64,000 nt of DNA from Streptomyces sp. CB02058 (GTDB lineage Bacteria > Actinomycetota > Actinomycetes > Streptomycetales > Streptomycetaceae), in the NCBI RefSeq assembly GCF_001905505.1, contig NZ_LIPG01000004.1:558001-622000 (forward strand). The letters are read 5' to 3'. The notes beneath the pieces are model-generated. The model saw nothing but the letters and a program-made list of their open reading frames with translations, ran no database searches and was not told the DNA's origin. Of the stretch, positions 59,935-64,000 are shown piece by piece; the first letter of the stretch is position 1; every line of letters begins with the position of its first letter. Made by a program: the position numbers and the translations under genes.

Positions 59935-61428
59935 TCAGCGCTCCTTGTCGTGCACGAGGCCGGGATCGACCACACCGCGGCGCTCGGCCCAGAAGGCCGG
60001 CGACCGGAACCGCAGCACCACCATGAGCACCACACCGACAAGGCTGACGCAGATGCCGATGACGAGCGGCGGGCCCAGCCCGAACCAGGAGGTCCCGCTG
60101 TAGGAGTTGGCCGGGTCCGACATATCCATGACCGACCGGACGAGCAGCCAGGTCAGCAGAGCGGCTCCGACCACCGGGCCGAGGCCGATGAGGAAGAAGT
60201 TGCGCGCGCTCTCGGTGAGATGGCGGCGGTAGTAGACCGCGCACGCCACTCCGGTGAGCGCGTAGTAGAAGGCGATGAGGAGGGACAGCGCCGTCAGCGA
60301 GTCGAAGAGGGCGTTCTCGCTGATCTGGTTGACGACGAGGTACCAGGCGATGGCGATGACCGCGACCCACCAGGTGCTCACGTCGGGGGTCCGGAACCGC
60401 GGGCTGATGTGCGCGAAGTGCGCGGGCAGCGCGTGACGGCGGGCCATCGACAGAGCGGTGCGCGAGGCCGGGATGATGGTCGTCTGGGTCGAGGCGAGCG
60501 CCGACGTCGCGACCGCGAGCAGCACGATCCAGTCCCAGCCCCCCATGACCTCGCCGGCGAGCAGGGCGAAGATAAACTCCTCCTCGTCGGCGTTCTCCGC
60601 GAGGTAGGCAGGACCGGCGAAGGCAACGACCGCGAAGCCGACCGACAGGTAGGTCACCAGCAGGATGACCGTGGACCAGACGCCCGCCCGGCCGGGAGCG
60701 GTCGCGGAGTCCCTCACCTCCTCGGTGAGGTTGACGCACGACTCCCAGCCCCAGTAGATGAACACCCCCAGCAACAGACCCCCCGTGAGCGCCGCGCCAC
60801 CCTCCCCGAAGGGGTTGAGCCACTCGACGGCGGGCGTGACGGAGTCGAAGCCGGTCGTGCCCGCGTAGACGCGGTAGAGCGCGACGATCACGAAGGCGAG
60901 GAGGAACGCCACCTGAGCCAGGATCAGGACGTTCTGCACCTTGGCCGAGAGCTCGGTCCCGATGACGCACAGTCCGGTCATCACCACGATCAGGACCACG
61001 GTGAGCAGCTGGCGGACGAACGTGTTCTCGGCCCAGCTGTCCAGGCCGACGGCCAACAGCCCGAAGCTGACGGCGACGTCCGCCAGCGACCCGACGACGA
61101 GCACGCCGGTCATGGCGATGGCCCAGCCTCCGAGCCATCCGGTCCACGGCCCCAGGGCGCGGGCGACCCAGGAGAAGGTCGTCCCGCAGTCCTGGTCGAC
61201 CTTGTTCAGGTAGTAGAAGGCCGCGGCGATGAGGAGCATGGGCACGAAGGAGGCGAACAGCACTCCGGGTGCGTAGATACCGACGAGCGCCACGATCGGA
61301 CCGATGACCGCCGCCACCGAGTAGGCCGGCGACGTGGCGTTCAGTCCGATGACGAGCGCGTCGACGAAGCCGATCGCGTTCGGCTTCAAGCTGGCCGGCG
61401 GTGCCGACCCGGCACGGTCCTCTGCCAC
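59935..61428 (-). CDS. APC family permease
   Basis: A 497-residue amino acid-polyamine-organocation transporter with about 12 TM segments: VIGLNATSPAYSVAAVIGPI (TM1), the WGWESCVNLTEEVRD (TM6) motif and IIPASRTALSMARRHALP (TM8 loop). The substrate is probably an amino acid or polyamine. GTG start with GAGGGAGC upstream. Followed directly by the universal stress gene. Confidence 0.91.
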   Translation of the reverse strand: MAEDRAGSAPPASLKPNAIGFVDALVIGLNATSPAYSVAAVIGPIVALVGIYAPGVLFASFVPMLLIAAAFYYLNKVDQDCGTTFSWVARALGPWTGWLGGWAIAMTGVLVVGSLADVAVSFGLLAVGLDSWAENTFVRQLLTVVLIVVMTGLCVIGTELSAKVQNVLILAQVAFLLAFVIVALYRVYAGTTGFDSVTPAVEWLNPFGEGGAALTGGLLLGVFIYWGWESCVNLTEEVRDSATAPGRAGVWSTVILLVTYLSVGFAVVAFAGPAYLAENADEEEFIFALLAGEVMGGWDWIVLLAVATSALASTQTTIIPASRTALSMARRHALPAHFAHISPRFRTPDVSTWWVAVIAIAWYLVVNQISENALFDSLTALSLLIAFYYALTGVACAVYYRRHLTESARNFFLIGLGPVVGAALLTWLLVRSVMDMSDPANSYSGTSWFGLGPPLVIGICVSLVGVVLMVVLRFRSPAFWAERRGVVDPGLVHDKER

Positions 61429-61578
61429 GCTCCCTCACTAGGGTCACAGGCCTCAGAAAAGGCGGACGACACACGGGCGGAATGTGTGTTTCAGCATGCT
61501 ATGGGCCTGATTCCTGGTGTGCACGTCCGACGACTCCCCCGGAGCCACCACAGACGTGTCCCCGGCCTCTCATCGCCG

Positions 61579-62799
61579 TCATTGCTCGCGCATGCCCCAG
61601 GGCGCGCCGTACTCCGCCAGGAGATCGAGGAACGGCCGGGGCGGCATGGCCTCGGGGCCCAGCACCCCGGTGCCGCTCCACGCGCCGCCCGCCAGCAGTT
61701 CGAGCGCGGCCACGGGGTTGATCGCGGTCTGCCAGACCACGGCCTGGGAACCGTACTCACGCATCGACCACTGGTTGTCGACCACGTGGTACAGGTAGAC
61801 CTCGCGGGGCTTCCCGTCCTTGGTGCCCTTCACCCAGGTGCCCGCGCAGGTCCTGCCGTGCATGCGATCCCCCAGTCCGGCCGGATCGGGCAGGCAGGCG
61901 GCCACCACGTCCCTCGGTGACACCTGGACATCGCCGGATCCGCTCTTCACGGAGACGGGGTTCGTACGGTCGAGGCCCAGCTTGTGGAGGGTGCGCAGCA
62001 CCCCGATGAACTCGTCTCCCAGGCCGTACTTGAACGTCACGCGCCGGGCCTTCAGCCATCGGGGGACGAGCAGCACCTCCTCGTGCTCGACGTTGACGCA
62101 CTCGACCGGCCCGATGCCCTCGGGGAAGTCGAAGACCTCCGGTTCACTGAAGGGGGCGGTGGTGAACCAGCCCCGCCCCTCCTCGTAGACGACCGGTGGG
62201 TTCAGGCACTCCTCGATGGTCGTCCAGATACTGAAGGACGGGGCGAAGTCGTAGCCCTCCACCGTGAGGTCGGCGCCGTCGCGGATGCCGATCTCCTCGA
62301 TCTCGTCGAAGAGCTCGTCGGAGGCGTAGCGGGCGAACACGTCCGAGAGCCCGGGTTCGACCCCCATGCCGACCAGCGCGAGACGCCCGGCGGCCTCCCA
62401 GTCCGCCGCGCGGTCGAACTGCGCGTCCCCGAGTTTGACGCCGCACTCCTCGTACGGCCGGGACGGGTGGGGCCGGGAGAGCGACATCGCCATGTCGAGG
62501 TAGTGCGCCCCTTGGGCGAGAGCCGCCTCGAACAGCGGCATGACGAAGCGCGGGTCGGTGGCGTTGAGCAGCACGTCGCAGCGGTGTTCGGTGAGTGCGG
62601 CGCGCACGGCCGCCGGGTCGGAGGCGTCGAGCCGTACGGCTCCGAAGCGCTCCCCGCGCTCCCCGAGGGCGGCGACGGCGGCCTCCGCCCGTGCGCGGTC
62701 GTGGTCGGCGACCGTCATGTGCTCGAAGAAGGGCCGGCGGGCCGCGATCCGGGTGATCGCCGTGCCCACCCCTCCCGCGCCGACCAGGAGAACACGCAT
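61579..62799 (-). CDS. saccharopine dehydrogenase family protein
   Basis: A 406-residue Lys1-like NAD(P)-dependent enzyme: Rossmann motif LLVGAGGVGTAI (4-15), CDVLLNATDPRFVMPLFEAA, LALVGMGVEPGLSDVFARYA (about 140-159) and a C-terminal catalytic half. The family includes saccharopine reductase and carboxynorspermidine dehydrogenase; a role in polyamine or amino acid metabolism fits the neighbouring APC permease, but this is inference. Start 62799 with GAGGAG about 9 nt upstream. Confidence 0.89.
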   Translation of the reverse strand: MRVLLVGAGGVGTAITRIAARRPFFEHMTVADHDRARAEAAVAALGERGERFGAVRLDASDPAAVRAALTEHRCDVLLNATDPRFVMPLFEAALAQGAHYLDMAMSLSRPHPSRPYEECGVKLGDAQFDRAADWEAAGRLALVGMGVEPGLSDVFARYASDELFDEIEEIGIRDGADLTVEGYDFAPSFSIWTTIEECLNPPVVYEEGRGWFTTAPFSEPEVFDFPEGIGPVECVNVEHEEVLLVPRWLKARRVTFKYGLGDEFIGVLRTLHKLGLDRTNPVSVKSGSGDVQVSPRDVVAACLPDPAGLGDRMHGRTCAGTWVKGTKDGKPREVYLYHVVDNQWSMREYGSQAVVWQTAINPVAALELLAGGAWSGTGVLGPEAMPPRPFLDLLAEYGAPWGMREQ

Positions 62800-63208
62800 G
62801 GGACACCACTCCTCTGCCGAGCCGACGGCACGGACCGGCCGGCCGGTCCGTTGGAGTGGGGACGCTAACAGCCCGGATCGCGGGCGGCGGGCAGCGTCGG
62901 ACCGGTGTCCCGTGTCCGGGACGCCTCGGCTCCGGTGAGCCACCCGGACGGGCTCCCCGCCCTCGGGGCGAGGACGGTGCCGGGTGCGGTCCGGGCCGTC
63001 GGCGTGACCGGATGCGGAGAAGAAGCCGGCCCCACCGGCGGGGGGATGCCGGTGGGGCCGGGTGCTCACGGTGGTGCGGGGGGGGGTGCACCTGCCGGAG
63101 CTCGGGTCACAGGGTCGCGTGCCCCGGTCCCGGGAACCTATGCACGGCGCCGGGGACCGGTCTTGGACCGCCGCTGGTGCGGGGTCCGGCCGACGGCCCG
63201 GGGGCCGC
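62800..63208. other. 409-bp gap holding the ung terminator
   Basis: Besides the hairpin at 63026-63061, no gene is supported; ORFs here are compositional. Confidence 0.5.
63026..63061 (-). terminator. terminator hairpin downstream of ung
   Basis: A perfect 14-bp stem (CCGGCCCCACCGGC, 63026-63039, with 63048-63061), 8-nt loop. Confidence 0.8.
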
Positions 63209-63895
63209 TCACGGGAGGCGCCAGTCCACCGGCTGTTCTCCCAGCCCGACCAAAAAGTCGTTGGTGCGGCTGAACGGCCGCGAGCCGAAGAAGCCGCGGT
63301 CGGCCGACATCGGAGAGGGATGAGCGGACTCGACCGCGGGCAGGTCCCCGAGGAGCGGCCGTACGTTGCGTGCGTCCCGCCCCCACAGCACGGAGACCAT
63401 GGGCTTGCCGCGCGCGGCCAGGGCGCGGATGGCCTGCTCGGTCACCTCTTCCCAGCCCTTGCCCCGGTGGGCGGCGGGCCTGCCCGGCGCTGTGGTCAGC
63501 GCGCGGTTGAGCAGCAGCACCCCCTGCCGGGTCCACGGCGTCAGGTCTCCGTTGGAAGGCCTCGGGAGGCCGAGGTCCGCGTGCAGCTCCCTGAAGATGT
63601 TCTCCAGGCTGCCCGGGAGACGCCGTACGTCGGGGGCGACCGCGAAGCTGAGCCCGATCGCCATGCCCGGGGTCGGATAGGGGTCCTGACCCACGATCAG
63701 GACGCGCACGTCGTCGAAGGGCTGCTGGAAGGCGCGCAGGACGTTCGCCCCCGACGGCAGGTAGGTGCGGCCCGCTCCGATCTCAGCGCGGAGAAAATCC
63801 CCCATCGCCGCGATCCGGCCGGCCACGGGCTCCAGGGCCTGAGCCCATCCGGGCTCCACAAGTTCACTCAACGGTCGCGCTGCCACAGGCGTCAC
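63209..63895 (-). CDS. ung: uracil-DNA glycosylase (family 1)
   Basis: A 228-residue family 1 UDG. Motif A is VGQDPYPTPGMAIGLSF (68-84) with catalytic D71, motif B is HPSPMSADRGFFGSRPF (192-208) with catalytic H192. It removes uracil from DNA in base excision repair. GTG start; no clear SD. Confidence 0.97.
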   Translation of the reverse strand: MTPVAARPLSELVEPGWAQALEPVAGRIAAMGDFLRAEIGAGRTYLPSGANVLRAFQQPFDDVRVLIVGQDPYPTPGMAIGLSFAVAPDVRRLPGSLENIFRELHADLGLPRPSNGDLTPWTRQGVLLLNRALTTAPGRPAAHRGKGWEEVTEQAIRALAARGKPMVSVLWGRDARNVRPLLGDLPAVESAHPSPMSADRGFFGSRPFSRTNDFLVGLGEQPVDWRLP

Positions 63896-63953
63896 CCTAC
63901 CGGCCTACACCGACAACGTGATCATGCGGTCCCCGCCGGGAGGCGCCCGGGGG

Positions 63954-64000
63954 TAGGCTGCGCGGCGTCGTCAGTCCTCCAGTCCCGGAGCCGTTCCATG
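63954..64000 (+). other. probable 5' end of a further gene
   Basis: TAGGCT (63954-63959) resembles a -10 box, CGGAG (about 63986-63990) an SD, and the window ends in ATG (63998-64000). Together they suggest a coding sequence continuing past the edge. Confidence 0.4.

Noticed and set aside
62856..63323. Plus-strand ORFs in the gap before ung
   Set aside because: They run across the ung terminator hairpin and are compositional; no start signals.

Overview
The window is high-GC, gene-dense DNA with GTG and TTG starts, short SD boxes, many probably leaderless genes (a -10 hexamer 6-8 nt before the start codon) and families typical of the genus (ROK and LacI regulators, DUF5134, DUF6421, a SCO4225-type protein, mycothiol-dependent isomerases). 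It is almost certainly a Streptomyces or close relative chromosome. I saw no rRNA, tRNA, CRISPR array, intact insertion sequence or prophage.

Layout. 0-15.4 kb: housekeeping and regulatory genes: an SRPBCC protein, a PLP cysteine desulfhydrase/synthase-like enzyme, a HATPase anti-sigma-type protein, a ROK repressor divergent from a leaderless MFS transporter, a mycothiol-type isomerase, MarR, a DesK/NarL-type two-component pair, a TetR/deazaflavin oxidoreductase pair with two matching operators, a geranylgeranyl-reductase-like flavoprotein, an M20 dipeptidase and an MBL hydrolase. 15.4-18.4 kb: an accessory patch with an IS5-type transposase remnant, an ArsR-like regulator, a 36-bp tandem repeat, a secreted crystallin-fold (I36-like) protein and an MFS gene fragment. 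18.4-43 kb: core-like metabolism: a kinase-NUDIX fusion, a ROK sugar kinase divergent from LacI over a shared operator, a DUF6986 aldolase, etfBA, a flavin reductase, a thioredoxin, an acyltransferase, a transglutaminase-like protein, a DUF6421-SDR-threonine aldolase operon, GDPD, GNAT, M56 peptidase, PAP2, HAD, an LVIVD beta-propeller divergent from a DUF305 lipoprotein, an FprA-type reductase, and an OYE-methyltransferase-ArsR group.

43.8-58 kb is the most coherent system: a glucuronoxylan utilisation locus. One operon (51.1 to 43.3 kb, minus strand) encodes a secreted GH10 xylanase, a glucarate-dehydratase-family enzyme, an SSS symporter, a Tat-exported GH115 alpha-glucuronidase and a small protein of unknown function. 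A second operon (56.8 to 51.2 kb) encodes a sugar-binding lipoprotein, two ABC permeases and a cytoplasmic GH3 enzyme, and diverges from a LacI regulator, matching the bxlEFGA/bxlR arrangement of other streptomycetes. Near-identical 11-bp palindromes (CGAAAGTTTCG and CGAATGTTTCG) precede both operons and suggest one regulator for both. The model is that xylan is cut outside the cell, glucuronic side chains are released and imported by the symporter, and xylo-oligosaccharides are imported by the ABC system and split by GH3.

58.4-64 kb: a BNR/sialidase-fold protein, a universal stress protein coupled to an APC permease, a saccharopine-dehydrogenase-like enzyme, uracil-DNA glycosylase, and the probable start codon of a further gene at the right edge.
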